From the NCBI GenBank assembly GCA_024409235.1, contig JAKSUA010000009.1:1-64000 (forward strand): a stretch of 64,000 bases of DNA. The letters run 5' to 3'. Source of the stretch: Bacteroidales bacterium. GTDB taxonomy: Bacteria; Bacteroidota; Bacteroidia; Bacteroidales; UBA1715. Made by a program: the position numbers and the translations under genes. This document shows positions 8,787 to 17,000 of this stretch, piece after piece. Below the pieces are notes generated by a model. It had not been told where the DNA came from. It searched no databases and worked only from the letters and a program-made list of their open reading frames with translations. Positions within the stretch are counted from its first letter, which is position 1; each line of letters opens with the position of its first letter.

Positions 8787-9566
8787 ATGGAAAAGAATAG
8801 AATTGATAGTTTGTTTGAAGGCTCAAAACAGAATCTTTTGTCGGTATATTTTTGTGCTGGTGCAACTCGTGTGGACGATGCTCCAGAAATTTTGAAGTCG
8901 CTCCAGGCACATAATATTGATATGGTAGAAATAGGTTTTCCGTTCAGTGACCCAATGGCCGATGGTGTTGTGATACAAGAAGCTGCAACAAAAGCTTTGA
9001 AGAATGGAATGAAACTTCGTCTTCTTTTTGAACAATTGAAGGATATCCGTAAAACAGTGTCTATGCCGTTAGTTTTTATGGGATATTTGAATCCTATAAT
9101 GCAATTTGGTTTTGAAAATTTTTGTAAGACTTGTGCTGAAGTTGGTATAGATGGCTGTATTATTCCAGATTTGCCATTTGCTGATTATATTAATGATTTT
9201 AAGCCTATTGCTGATAAATATAACATTCGTGTTATTATGCTTGTTACTCCAGAAACTAGCGATGAGCGTGTAAAGGAAATTGATGCGAATACAAGTGGAT
9301 TTATATATATGGTTTCAAGTGCTTCCACAACTGGTGCTCAAAGTAGTTTTGATGAACAAAAACAAGCATATTTCCGCCGTATAGATAGTTTGAATTTGAA
9401 AAACGAAAGAATGGTCGGTTTTGGTGTTTCTAATAAAGCAACATTCGAGGCTGCATGTGCAAATTCACGTGGAGCAATAGTTGGTAGTAAGTTTGTTAAA
9501 TTATTAGCAGAAAAACCTACAATCGACGAGGCTGTAGTTGCTTTAAAACAAGCTTTGCAAGAATAA
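8787..9566 (+). CDS. trpA: Tryptophan synthase alpha chain
   Basis: 259 residues, a TIM barrel that cleaves indole-3-glycerol phosphate to indole and glyceraldehyde 3-phosphate. The catalytic Glu is in V-E-I-G-F-P-F-S-D-P and the second acid in M-A-D-G. The phosphate-binding G-F-G-V-S and G-S-K-F-V are also present. It is the last gene of the operon and is followed 25 bases later by a terminator. Confidence 0.97.
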   Translation: MEKNRIDSLFEGSKQNLLSVYFCAGATRVDDAPEILKSLQAHNIDMVEIGFPFSDPMADGVVIQEAATKALKNGMKLRLLFEQLKDIRKTVSMPLVFMGYLNPIMQFGFENFCKTCAEVGIDGCIIPDLPFADYINDFKPIADKYNIRVIMLVTPETSDERVKEIDANTSGFIYMVSSASTTGAQSSFDEQKQAYFRRIDSLNLKNERMVGFGVSNKATFEAACANSRGAIVGSKFVKLLAEKPTIDEAVVALKQALQE

Positions 9567-9590
9567 TACGATTTATTCAATATATGTTGA

Positions 9591-9616
9591 GGGGCGAATT
9601 TATTCGCCCTTTTTTA
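9591..9616 (+). terminator. trp operon terminator
   Basis: GGGCGAAT pairs with ATTCGCCC around a two-base loop, followed by six T residues. Confidence 0.9.
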
Positions 9617-9929
9617 TTGTATTAAAACCTATAATATTAGTGAAAGGTCGATTTGAAGGAAACGATTCTATCGGTTCAAAGAACCTGGCTACAATAGCGC
9701 AAGAAATAGCAAAACGCCTGTGAGTATGAGTGCTTACTATTATCGTTACATCGGGCGATCTGTGCGTGCAGTGTGTGATTTGTAGAATTTCAGCACTCAT
9801 AATGAACAAAAAAAATTTTCATTTAATAAGGGACTGCCACGGAGTGGATCTCCAAGCCCCAAATGGGGTTAATGGTTTCGCTTTCTTATTTGGAAAATTT
9901 TTATATTTGAAAAAATCATTCACGAAACT
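9617..9929. other. Gene-free interval, possible gene remnants
   Basis: No convincing gene on either strand. A short open stretch (about 9629-9722, + strand) reads V-K-G-R-F-E-G-N-D-S-I-G-S-K-N-L-A and then stops. An 18-codon ATG frame at 9727 reads M-S-A-Y-Y-Y-R-Y-I-G-R-S-V-R and stops. The motif ATGAGTGC/GCACTCAT forms a long-range inverted repeat (about 9727 and 9794). These may be remains of an older gene. Confidence 0.4.
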
Positions 9930-10550
9930 ATGAAACAAGTGAAATTCAATATTTCCGATAAAGTTTGGAAAATGCTTACAACTGAACAGCAAATAGCTCT
10001 GTTGTGGGAAAATGATACTATGCTGTTTGTTCAATGTTGCAACGATATTGCTTATTTACGGGCTGAATATGGTTTTGTTGTTCCGCGGGAAATAGATGAA
10101 AATGATTTCTACAAAACTATAGCATATATAGTTGTTGAATCAGAAGACAGTAAAATGGCAAATGATTCTAATGCCGATTTTGTTGCCAATTGCAAAGCAC
10201 TTTTAAACGATAGTGAATTTTGGCACGAATACAAAGAACGCAAAACCGAATATGATGCATATTATGCCTACGCAAAGCAACGAATTGAAAAAATAGAAAG
10301 TGATATTCGTGGTGGTGATTTCGACAATGAAGACTGGGTTTGCATAACAGATACTGTTCCTGATACAAGTGTAGAAAAACAACAAGAATTTGCAACTTTT
10401 CAGCAACAATTGCTCAATGAAGTAAAACATATCTATGCAGCATTAAAACTTGATGAAAAAAAACGCAAACTTACATCACAAACCGATTCTGAAGAAAACC
10501 AACTACCTACAGCCCAAGGGAGTCGTGATAGTGATGATTTGCCGTTTTAG
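9930..10550 (+). CDS. Unknown protein with SSB-like C-terminal tip
   Basis: 206 residues, no signal peptide or membrane segment. The body is helical and charged and I do not recognise it. It has no OB-fold-like pattern. The last seven residues are D-S-D-D-L-P-F after a polar Q/S/T-rich linker. This is the same kind of tip (D-D-[IL]-P-F) by which single-stranded DNA-binding protein recruits RecO, RecQ, PriA and other repair enzymes. A role beside SSB partners is inferred only from that tip. Confidence 0.7.
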   Translation: MKQVKFNISDKVWKMLTTEQQIALLWENDTMLFVQCCNDIAYLRAEYGFVVPREIDENDFYKTIAYIVVESEDSKMANDSNADFVANCKALLNDSEFWHEYKERKTEYDAYYAYAKQRIEKIESDIRGGDFDNEDWVCITDTVPDTSVEKQQEFATFQQQLLNEVKHIYAALKLDEKKRKLTSQTDSEENQLPTAQGSRDSDDLPF

Positions 10551-10570
10551 GGAGTTTCGTAAGTGCAAGA

Positions 10571-10655
10571 AACGGGCTGAAAGCCTAACTGCATTAGGCT
10601 TGGGCAACGCCCTATGTGAACGAGGAAATGTTTTATACGCCCTGAAAGGGCAACA
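10571..10655. repeat. Clustered short palindromes, REP-like
   Basis: Within 85 bases there are four inverted repeats: GGGCTGAAAGCC, AGCCTAACTGCATTAGGCT, GGGCAACGCCC and GCCCTGAAAGGGC. This resembles the small intergenic palindromic repeats that are dispersed in many Bacteroidetes genomes. Only one copy is visible in this window. Confidence 0.45.
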
Positions 10656-10668
10656 GCTGAAGCTTGGT

Positions 10669-11031
10669 TTAAAAAAGAGCAATTACATACGGAACAAAAA
10701 CAATAAGTCCGATTATTGCTGCCATTATGGAGCAAATAAGTACAGAACCTGCGGCGATATCTTTGATGTCGCCGATTTTTTTGTCGTATTTTGGAGAAAC
10801 TTTGTCGCAGAGTTTTTCTATTGTTGTATTGAATCCTTCGGCAGAAAAAACAAGAGCAATTGCAAAGCAAACGGCTATCCATTCTGTTTTTGAAATTCCA
10901 AATAAAAAACCTGCAATTATGACACAAATTGTTGCAAATAGATGGAATTGAGCATGCCGTTCACTTTTTATTAGCTTAAATATGCCAGCAAATGCGCAGA
11001 TAAAACTATGTATTTCTTTGGGTAATGACAT
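10669..11031 (-). CDS. dgkA: Diacylglycerol kinase family / undecaprenol kinase-like membrane protein
   Basis: 120 residues with three predicted membrane helices. The family signature A-E-G-F-N-T-T-I-E (residues 63-71) and D-I-K-D-I-A-A-G-S (about 86-95) supply the metal- and ATP-binding residues of DgkA. These trimeric inner-membrane kinases phosphorylate diacylglycerol or, in many bacteria, undecaprenol for cell-wall and polysaccharide synthesis. The lipid substrate cannot be read from the sequence. Confidence 0.9.
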   Translation of the reverse strand: MSLPKEIHSFICAFAGIFKLIKSERHAQFHLFATICVIIAGFLFGISKTEWIAVCFAIALVFSAEGFNTTIEKLCDKVSPKYDKKIGDIKDIAAGSVLICSIMAAIIGLIVFVPYVIALF

Positions 11032-11134
11032 ATTTATCTTCTTCGTTTTTCAAAACTTTTCTTCCTTGGGCATCTTTGATTGAACATATTGAAAAAAATG
11101 ACAGAGTCAGATTTAGGATTAGTAATCGTTTCAT
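11006..11134 (-). CDS. Possible small secreted peptide
   Basis: A 42-codon frame starts M-K-R-L-L-I-L-N-L-T-L-S-F-F-S, which looks like a signal sequence, with a cysteine after it. It overlaps the start of dgkA by 26 bases in another frame. It may be a real small envelope peptide, a remnant, or chance. Confidence 0.3.
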   Translation of the reverse strand: MKRLLILNLTLSFFSICSIKDAQGRKVLKNEEDKYVITQRNT

Positions 11135-11187
11135 AACTATTATTTTAAAAGCCTGCAACTCACAAAAATAGTTATGTAATTATAAAA

Positions 11188-11232
11188 GAAAAACTCGTAA
11201 GTTATTATGTAGAAATAATTACTTACAAGTTA
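11188..11232 (-). terminator. Terminator of tRNA-Gln
   Basis: A long imperfect inverted repeat (ACTTGTAAGT...ACTTACGAGT on the minus strand) ends in TTTTTCTTTT and lies just 3' of the tRNA. Confidence 0.6.
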
Positions 11233-11239
11233 AAGTTTG

Positions 11240-11310
11240 TTGTCCCATAGAGATTCGAACTCCAACTAACAGATCCAGAGTCTGCTGTGCTACCATTACA
11301 CAATGGGACA
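11240..11310 (-). tRNA. tRNA-Gln(CTG)
   Basis: Acceptor stem TGTCCCA/TGGGACA (U1-A72, typical of Gln), D arm GTGTAATGGTAGCAC, anticodon arm with loop CTCTGGA (anticodon CTG), T loop TTCGAAT, discriminator A. Confidence 0.93.
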
Positions 11311-11314
11311 AGAA

Positions 11315-11341
11315 AAAAGACCTCAAAAAGAGGTCTTTTAG
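11315..11341 (-). terminator. Terminator of the rpsF-rpsR-rplI operon
   Basis: AAGACCTC pairs with GAGGTCTT around a short loop, followed on the minus strand by TTTTTT, two bases after the rplI stop. It also separates the operon from tRNA-Gln. Confidence 0.85.
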
Positions 11342-11343
11342 AA

Positions 11344-11790
11344 TTATTCAGCAACAACTTCGAAAGGAACGTTTACAGAAACGCCTTTGTAAAGTGTGAT
11401 TTTGCAAGAATAAGAACCAAGTTCTTTAATAGAAGATTCTTTCAAAGTGATTTTGTGACGATCGATTTCGTAACCAGCTTTTGTAAGAGCTTCAGAAACT
11501 TGAATTGAATTAACTGAACCGAAGATTTTTCCAGTTGCACTAGCTTTTGTAGCAATAGTAAGAGAAACAGATTCAAGTTTAGAAGCCAATTCAATTGCTT
11601 CGTTTTTGATTTTCTCTTCTTTGTGTGCACGTTGCTTCATTGTTTCAGCATGTTGTTTTTTTGCTGATTCAGTAGCAATAATAGCAAAACCTTGTGGGAT
11701 TAGATAATTTTCTCCGTAACCATTCTTAACAGTTACGACTTCGTTTTTTAATCCTAAATTAGGAACGTCTTTTATCAATATAATTTCCAT
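11344..11790 (-). CDS. rplI: 50S ribosomal protein L9
   Basis: 148 residues, normal bacterial length. It opens M-E-I-I-L-I-K-D-V-P-N-L-G, then G-Y-G-E-N-Y-L-I-P-Q-G-F-A, the classic L9 N-terminal 23S rRNA-binding domain. A helical linker leads to the C-terminal domain (G-K-I-F-G-S-V-N). It is the third gene of the S6-S18-L9 operon. Confidence 0.97.
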   Translation of the reverse strand: MEIILIKDVPNLGLKNEVVTVKNGYGENYLIPQGFAIIATESAKKQHAETMKQRAHKEEKIKNEAIELASKLESVSLTIATKASATGKIFGSVNSIQVSEALTKAGYEIDRHKITLKESSIKELGSYSCKITLYKGVSVNVPFEVVAE

Positions 11791-11799
11791 AGGGCGCTA

Positions 11800-12069
11800 C
11801 TATTTTAACAAGTCTGTTACATAAGGTAATAAAGCAATGTGGCGTGCACGTTTAATTGCAACTGCAACTTTCTTCTGATATTTAATAGAAGTTCCAGTTA
11901 TACGACGAGGAAGGATTTTTCCTTGTTCGTTCAAGAATTTCTTTAAATATTCAGGATCTTTGTAATCAATGTATTTGATGCCTAATTTTCTGAATCGGCA
12001 GTATTTTTTCTTTTTAACTTCTACTGAAGGAGGAGTCAAGTATCTAATTTCTGATTGTGCTTGTGCCAT
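11800..12069 (-). CDS. rpsR: 30S ribosomal protein S18
   Basis: 89 residues. The conserved core reads [22 protein letters not shown] and [15 protein letters not shown]. It lies 5 bases downstream of rpsF, its binding partner in the small subunit. Confidence 0.97.
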   Translation of the reverse strand: MAQAQSEIRYLTPPSVEVKKKKYCRFRKLGIKYIDYKDPEYLKKFLNEQGKILPRRITGTSIKYQKKVAVAIKRARHIALLPYVTDLLK

Positions 12070-12074
12070 AACTA

Positions 12075-12422
12075 TTAGTTTTTAGAAGAATCTTGAACAT
12101 TATTTCTTTTCTTTTCTGCGTAAGCGATTGCGTGTTTGTTCATCTTTACAACAAGACTTCTTAATACACGTTCGTCACGTTTGAATGCAACTGATAGTTT
12201 GTCGATAGACTCGCTATCTGCTTTGAACTCATAAAGGTAGTAGAAACCAGAGCTTTTCTTTTGAATTGGATAAGCCAATTTCTTCAAGCCCCAATTTTCT
12301 GAATGAACGATTTCTCCGTTCATTCCCTTTATAAGCTGTTCATACTTCTTAACCGATTCCTCTGCCTGAGATTCAGACAAAACGGGAGTTAAAATGAAAA
12401 CGGTTTCATACTGATTTACCAT
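12075..12422 (-). CDS. rpsF: 30S ribosomal protein S6
   Basis: 115 residues. It starts [14 protein letters not shown], and the [11 protein letters not shown] and F-Y-Y-L-Y-E-F segments are typical of S6. It is the first gene of the operon. A minus-strand TACTTTTG (12467-12474) upstream is a plausible -7 element, but no good -33 element is visible. Confidence 0.97.
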   Translation of the reverse strand: MVNQYETVFILTPVLSESQAEESVKKYEQLIKGMNGEIVHSENWGLKKLAYPIQKKSSGFYYLYEFKADSESIDKLSVAFKRDERVLRSLVVKMNKHAIAYAEKKRNNVQDSSKN

Positions 12423-12545
12423 AACAGCTAAAATTGTTTAAATTGTTAATAAATATTTTCGGGTTGCAAAAGTACATAAATTCTTCATCATACCTAATAA
12501 CTTTTAGTTTTTTTTCGGTGAAATGAGGTAAAATTTCTTTTCGTG

Positions 12546-12575
12546 TTGGTTTTAATGAAAAAGTTTATATTTTTG
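12546..12575 (+). promoter_or_regulatory. Promoter of tRNA-Ser
   Basis: TTGG near 12546 and TATTTTTG at 12568-12575 match the Bacteroidetes consensus with about 18 bases between; the tRNA begins 29 bases downstream. Confidence 0.6.
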
Positions 12576-12603
12576 CACTGCTTTTATGAAGCAAGTTTAG
12601 TCA

Positions 12604-12690
12604 GGAAAGTTGGGTGAGTGGCTGAAACCAACAGTTTGCTAAACTGTCGAACGGGTTACCGTTCCGGGGGTTCGAATCCCCCACTTTCCG
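12604..12690 (+). tRNA. tRNA-Ser(GCT), integration target
   Basis: 87 bases with acceptor GGAAAGT/ACTTTCC and discriminator G. The anticodon stem-loop is CAGTTTGCTAAACTG (anticodon GCT). A long variable arm (CGAACGGGTTACCGTTCC) and T loop TTCGAAT follow. CCA is not encoded. The 3' end is the left attachment copy of the prophage, which restores an intact tRNA. Confidence 0.95.
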
Positions 12691-12692
12691 CA
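12662..12692. repeat. attL, 31-bp direct repeat
   Basis: A stretch covering the T arm and acceptor of tRNA-Ser plus CA is repeated perfectly at 33999-34029. The flanking bases differ on both sides, which fixes the repeat length at 31. Confidence 0.92.
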
Positions 12693-12698
12693 AATGTA

Positions 12699-12730
12699 GA
12701 ATGCACGCCGTTAGAGCGTGCATTTTGCGT
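12699..12730 (+). terminator. Element-encoded terminator for tRNA-Ser
   Basis: ATGCACGC (12701-12708) pairs with GCGTGCAT (12716-12723), followed by TTTGCGTTTTT. It lies just inside the element and can replace the host tRNA terminator displaced to 34031-34058. Confidence 0.75.
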
Positions 12731-12806
12731 TTTTATAGTCCAAAAATGGGACGAAAATGGGACAAACTTTTATTCCGGCAAAATCAGATTGTCGGAGTAA
12801 AAAAAA

Positions 12807-13967
12807 ATGTCTGTTCAGAAAAAAACACAACTTCAGATCGATTTCAATTTCTTGCCAGCTGTGCTGCATCATGGTAGGGATGGTTATCGAATAGAATACT
12901 ATGTAACAAATCCATTGACGGATAAACTTGTTCGTAAACGTATTCGCGTTGATAAGATTTTCAAGGCATACAAACTGAAACGTGATGCACTTCAACATAT
13001 AGAGGGTATGATCCAGGCAATAAACGTCAAGCTTCGCTCTGGGTACAATCCGTTCTTTGAAGGTGAAGATTCTCGTTTATACGAAAAACTTGCTGATGTG
13101 GCTGAAAAATTTTTGGCTGAGAAGAAAAAGGATCTTCGTCCAGATACTATGCGTAGTTATTCTTCATTCGTGTGCATATTCTGCGGATTTGTAAATCGAT
13201 TAAATGCAAAACAAACTGCATCTACAATAAACAAAACAATTGCAATACGGTTTATGGACTATGTTTTTACAGAACGTAATGTTAGCAATATCACATACAA
13301 CAACTACTTAAAGTGTGCTAAGGCTTTCTTTAATTGGTGTATTGAAAAATCATACGCAAAAGAGAATCCTTTTATGGCAATCAAATCAAAACGCAAGGAA
13401 GACAAAAAACGAATACTTATACCACAGGAAAAACGCCAGGAGATTTCTGAATATTTAAGAAAAAACAAACCTGGAATGTTACTGCTCATTTATCTGGAAT
13501 ACTACTCGCTTATTAGACCTAAAGAAATTCGTTTTCTTAAAGTTTCTGCTATCGATTATAAAAATCATTGTATTAAAATTGACGGGTCGATAGCAAAGAA
13601 CCACAATACACGTTATGCGGCTATGACACTGACTTTGGAAAAATTCCTGCTGGAACTAAAGATAAACGAAGCTGAAGCAGACGATTATATTGTTGGTCGT
13701 GGATATATTCCTGGTAAAATACAACTACCGAGAGCAAGGCTTATAAAGGATTGGGAAAAAGTACGTGAAAAATTAAATCTTCAGAAAGAAATGCAATTGT
13801 ATTCATTCCGTGACACTGGAATAACAGAAATGCTTCGTGCTGGAATACCAGAGGTAACTGTTATGCAGCATGCCGACCATAGTGATTTGTCCATTACATC
13901 GATATATGCAAAACACGCCGACCCGAATTTGATAGAAACAATTAGATCGAATGTTCCGGAATTTTAG
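12807..13967 (+). CDS. int: Tyrosine recombinase, prophage integrase
   Basis: 386 residues. There is an N-terminal arm-binding part, a SAM-like core-binding domain (about 95-195), then the catalytic domain. Box I arginine is in L-I-R-P-K-E-I. Box II reads S-F-R-D-T-G-I-T-E-M-L-R, followed by H-A-D-H-S-D-L-S-I-T-S-I-Y with the nucleophile Tyr; the usual H-x-x-R starts with Ser instead of His. It is the only long plus-strand gene at the left end, reads away from tRNA-Ser, and mediates integration between the 31-bp att repeats. Direct repeats of AAATGGGAC at 12743-12762 may be arm-type sites. Confidence 0.95.
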   Translation: MSVQKKTQLQIDFNFLPAVLHHGRDGYRIEYYVTNPLTDKLVRKRIRVDKIFKAYKLKRDALQHIEGMIQAINVKLRSGYNPFFEGEDSRLYEKLADVAEKFLAEKKKDLRPDTMRSYSSFVCIFCGFVNRLNAKQTASTINKTIAIRFMDYVFTERNVSNITYNNYLKCAKAFFNWCIEKSYAKENPFMAIKSKRKEDKKRILIPQEKRQEISEYLRKNKPGMLLLIYLEYYSLIRPKEIRFLKVSAIDYKNHCIKIDGSIAKNHNTRYAAMTLTLEKFLLELKINEAEADDYIVGRGYIPGKIQLPRARLIKDWEKVREKLNLQKEMQLYSFRDTGITEMLRAGIPEVTVMQHADHSDLSITSIYAKHADPNLIETIRSNVPEF

Positions 13968-13974
13968 CGGCCAC

Positions 13975-14379
13975 TTATTCCGGAATAGAAAAATGCTTTT
14001 TAGCCCAATCTATAACCTTCTGTCCATCTGCTAATGCAGCTTGTACAATTTTACAATTTGGATTACCATCGTATCCAAGACATTTATGCAAAGATTCGTA
14101 TGCAGAAAGCAATGTAATATTCATCTTCTTGTCTTTTTTTATTACCGCTTTCTGATAATCAAAAAAATCAAGTCTTTGTCCTTTCTTCAGATTTTTCCGA
14201 ACATCCGTAGAGGCTTCTATGGCAAGTAGCACACCATTCCATGCGCAATTGCCAGCCATACGCACATATTTAGGGTCATGATAATATCCATCCTTTTTTT
14301 CGCCCTTTTCCGACAATATAGTTTTAGCATTCTCCATATATCGTTCAGCTTCAGCTATTGGATTTTTTCTTGGTGCCAT
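13975..14379 (-). CDS. DUF5618-like protein
   Basis: 134 residues, soluble and probably helical. The start N-P-I-A-E-A-E-R-Y-M-E-N-A-K and the segment Y-Y-H-D-P-K-Y-V-R-M-A-G-N-C-A-W-N-G-V-L match the DUF5618 pattern of Bacteroidetes as I remember it; the fold resembles HEPN-type helical bundles. It lies at the 3' end of the minus-strand gene run, convergent with the integrase. Its role in the element is unknown. Confidence 0.7.
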   Translation of the reverse strand: MAPRKNPIAEAERYMENAKTILSEKGEKKDGYYHDPKYVRMAGNCAWNGVLLAIEASTDVRKNLKKGQRLDFFDYQKAVIKKDKKMNITLLSAYESLHKCLGYDGNPNCKIVQAALADGQKVIDWAKKHFSIPE

Positions 14380-14390
14380 AGTTCAGTATT

Positions 14391-15056
14391 TTAGTATTTA
14401 ACTTCGCTTATATCGATAGAAACGTAGTTTGTTCCAGAAGATTGTTTATAAACGACGTACTTTTTATTTAGGAACAAATCTTTTTCTGCCAATCGTCTAA
14501 AATAATTGCCACCGTTTTTTTCATACGTCCAATCATTCATCCATTCGGCAGCTACGGTTTCATAGTCGGCACCTGATTTAAGCAAGCTACATACTTTTTT
14601 AGGATATGCTGTGTTATACATGTACGAAATAAGAGCATCGTACATTTCTTGGGTCATGTAGATGTTCTGGAAATGTAACAACCCTTTTTTATGTGCGTTT
14701 TGTAAATCCTTTTCAAAAAGAGCATTAAGTTCGTCAATTGTATAGTTTTTTGAAAGCATGGAACTGGTAACCCTTTCGCCATTCGCCTTGAAATCGTGTC
14801 CCCATCCAACTTCATAATTGCCTTGTGGATTTTTGAATATAGAGAAAGCAGGTTTACCGTCATTTCCGTATCGTTCGTAGCATTTAATGAACTTCTTTAT
14901 GTTTTCGGATGGTTTTAGATCCTGGTACATTTTTCGGTCTTCGGCTTTTGTCTTTTCTTCTATCTTTTTTTGTTTACGATAAAATACGATAATAGCAATA
15001 ATTACAATAACCGCAACTACGGCAATAATACCGAATAGCAATGTCTCTTTTCTCAT
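14391..15056 (-). CDS. Membrane-anchored GH24-type lysozyme
   Basis: 221 residues. An N-terminal helix (residues 5-27, I-I-A-V-V-A-V-I-V-I-I-A-I-I-V) is followed by a lysozyme domain starting K-K-F-I-K-C-Y-E-R-Y-G. The catalytic region is E-V-G-W-G-H-D-F, corresponding to the G-[YW]-G-H motif of T4-type muramidases, and Y-D-A-L-I-S-Y-M-Y-N-T matches the later helix. It would cleave peptidoglycan for entry or lysis. A membrane anchor instead of an export signal suggests a signal-anchor-release endolysin or a virion membrane enzyme. Confidence 0.85.
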   Translation of the reverse strand: MRKETLLFGIIAVVAVIVIIAIIVFYRKQKKIEEKTKAEDRKMYQDLKPSENIKKFIKCYERYGNDGKPAFSIFKNPQGNYEVGWGHDFKANGERVTSSMLSKNYTIDELNALFEKDLQNAHKKGLLHFQNIYMTQEMYDALISYMYNTAYPKKVCSLLKSGADYETVAAEWMNDWTYEKNGGNYFRRLAEKDLFLNKKYVVYKQSSGTNYVSIDISEVKY

Positions 15057-15085
15057 AGGATTTGTTTTCTACAAATATATGCTTT

Positions 15086-16507
15086 TTACTCAATATCGCA
15101 TACTAGTCGAACTGCAAGTGCTGCATTTTTTGTGAATCCTTGAAATTGTAATTGGTTTGTGTCGTCTATGGCGAGCCAGTTGGCATTGTTACCATTTTGA
15201 GATGCAGACTCATAGGCAACATAAAAAGCTGTTGCTGAGTTTTTATACCAAAGTTTATCGTCACGAGTTGATTTTTTTTCATTATATGAGCCTACACCGC
15301 AACAAGGAAGTATTACACATCCTTCAGTTTCAAGTAAACCAATTTGCTCAAGTGTGACCTCGTTGTCTCTAAAATTAACATCACACTTGAATATGAGTGA
15401 ATTTGATGTACTCTCTATTGTATGCACGGCAGAAATATTCTCGCAGCCGTTTGGCATTCTCATGAAATTATCCGGGAATAATATTACTGCCGCTATTTCT
15501 GTAACACCGTCAGGGGTTTGCTCGTCCAGTTGAATCATTACTTTGGTGAAAAGGTAAGAGTCGTCCAGCTGATTCCTTCTGTTAAGGAATAAATATTGCC
15601 ATTCTGAGGATTTTAATGTTCTCCATACGTGTTGTCGTCCTCCACCGTTCACTATATCACATTCAAATCCCCAATCAGAACGTTTACCTGATAGATTATT
15701 ATTAAAATATCCTTCTCCGTCTGTTGCGGAACCAGGAACACGAAGGACGGATTCTGTTGGTTTGTAGTATTGTTGTCCTCCGTTCCATCCAGTGCAGCCA
15801 TACGAGAAAACGTCTATCCATCCTTGGTATGTTTCGTCGTGCATATTCAGATTACTGCATTTTGTTAGCGTTCCGTCTATCGTTTCGTAAACGTTCCCGC
15901 TAATGTCAGTTGAAACTTCCTTGTCGATGCCACCGACAACGTCGTACTGATGCTCTGCAAATCTCCATGTTTCAGAAACAGGCTGATATTGTAAATTACC
16001 TTTTGAGAACAGTATTGTTTGATCCAGGGAAACAGAAAACACGCCATTTAACGAACCTCTTATTGACGACGTTTGTATTGTTGTTATTTTTTGTTTCTTA
16101 ATGCCCGATGCTGTAAGTGTCATATAGTAGCATCCTTGCAAAAAACATAGGTCTCCTTTTCCGTCAACGGAAAGCTGAACTAATTCGTATTGGTTAAATG
16201 GATAAAAACAAGGCTTGTTATCATTAACGTCACCATGCGTGTTCTCTGCTATCATTTGACCATATTCTAATCTGTCAACAATTTTATTGTATGCCGCATT
16301 TTTGTAGTCGGATGCTATATAATCTTTAAGAAATCCAGAAGATGTTATTTTTCCTCCATTATCGTAGTACCATTGGCGTGCTAAGTCAACGACAGCAGAA
16401 CCGTACGTTTCTAAATTCCCGAAATCAAAAAATTGTATTAAACCGTTTAATACAGAATCACGTGTTTGGATGTCGTCTTGTTGTGTTTTTGAGCCTAAAT
16501 CTTTCAT
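15086..16507 (-). CDS. Candidate receptor-binding or spike protein
   Basis: 473 residues. The N-terminal 150 residues are unrecognised. From about residue 175 (F-S-V-S-L-D-Q-T-I-L-F-S-K-G-N-L-Q-Y) to the end it is homologous to the C-terminal half of the protein at 1-1399, with many shared blocks (T-W-R-F-A-E-H-Q-Y-D, W-I-D-V-F-S-Y-G, A-L-A-V-R-L-V-C-D). It is the second largest element protein, sits beside the lysis genes, and has no membrane segment. I infer a host-recognition protein by position and by sharing a domain with a fibre-like protein. Its start overlaps the stop of the upstream gene as ATGA. Confidence 0.7.
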   Translation of the reverse strand: MKDLGSKTQQDDIQTRDSVLNGLIQFFDFGNLETYGSAVVDLARQWYYDNGGKITSSGFLKDYIASDYKNAAYNKIVDRLEYGQMIAENTHGDVNDNKPCFYPFNQYELVQLSVDGKGDLCFLQGCYYMTLTASGIKKQKITTIQTSSIRGSLNGVFSVSLDQTILFSKGNLQYQPVSETWRFAEHQYDVVGGIDKEVSTDISGNVYETIDGTLTKCSNLNMHDETYQGWIDVFSYGCTGWNGGQQYYKPTESVLRVPGSATDGEGYFNNNLSGKRSDWGFECDIVNGGGRQHVWRTLKSSEWQYLFLNRRNQLDDSYLFTKVMIQLDEQTPDGVTEIAAVILFPDNFMRMPNGCENISAVHTIESTSNSLIFKCDVNFRDNEVTLEQIGLLETEGCVILPCCGVGSYNEKKSTRDDKLWYKNSATAFYVAYESASQNGNNANWLAIDDTNQLQFQGFTKNAALAVRLVCDIE

Positions 16508-16944
16508 TTCTTATTAAGTATTTTTATTATTAAAACAATTATTACTGTAATAATTGCCATGACCTTTGTAATTATTGGACTTTTTTGTGGTTTAACTATA
16601 ACTTCTGGAACATCCACATTAGCTGATGCCGTGATAGGTATAGAATCCGGCAATTGTTCTACGGCCAGATTAACACCTTCGTCGGTTTTTATTAATGTTG
16701 CTTTAGCATTGCCTGCTGTTGCTTCAGCTATTACATCGCCAGGATTAGCCTTTAGATAGACTGTATCATGTATATGAACGGTATCTTGCGCAGCTTCAAT
16801 ATAGATAGTATCATGAACAGTTACCATGATTGTTTGGGAAGTGGCCGCAAGCTCTGGGTGATTTGTCACAATCCTGTTGAGCCGTTTTTGCGGACAGCAA
16901 GCTACCAATATCGATACTATGAATATTATGAGAAACCGTTTCAT
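16504..16944 (-). CDS. Lipoprotein with C-terminal membrane helix, candidate unimolecular spanin
   Basis: 146 residues. The N-terminus is a signal sequence with lipobox L-V-A-C at residues 13-16. Between them lies a periplasm-sized linker of about 100 residues with V-H-D-T-I-Y repeats. Residues 124-142 are a membrane helix (V-M-A-I-I-T-V-I-I-V-L-I-I) ending in K-I-L-N-K-K. A lipid-anchored N-terminus plus an inner-membrane C-terminus is the architecture of u-spanins (the T1 gp11 type), which fuse inner and outer membranes at lysis. The neighbours are a lysozyme and phage surface proteins. Confidence 0.7.
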   Translation of the reverse strand: MKRFLIIFIVSILVACCPQKRLNRIVTNHPELAATSQTIMVTVHDTIYIEAAQDTVHIHDTVYLKANPGDVIAEATAGNAKATLIKTDEGVNLAVEQLPDSIPITASANVDVPEVIVKPQKSPIITKVMAIITVIIVLIIKILNKK

Positions 16945-17000
16945 TTTTTTTACTATTGACTTCTATTTTTGTTTATGTATATTTGTACGTCTTAATTGAC

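Noticed and set aside
10450..10893. 147-codon plus-strand frame
   Set aside because: It lies across the REP-like palindromes and antisense to dgkA, has poor composition and no homology that I recognise; a shadow frame.
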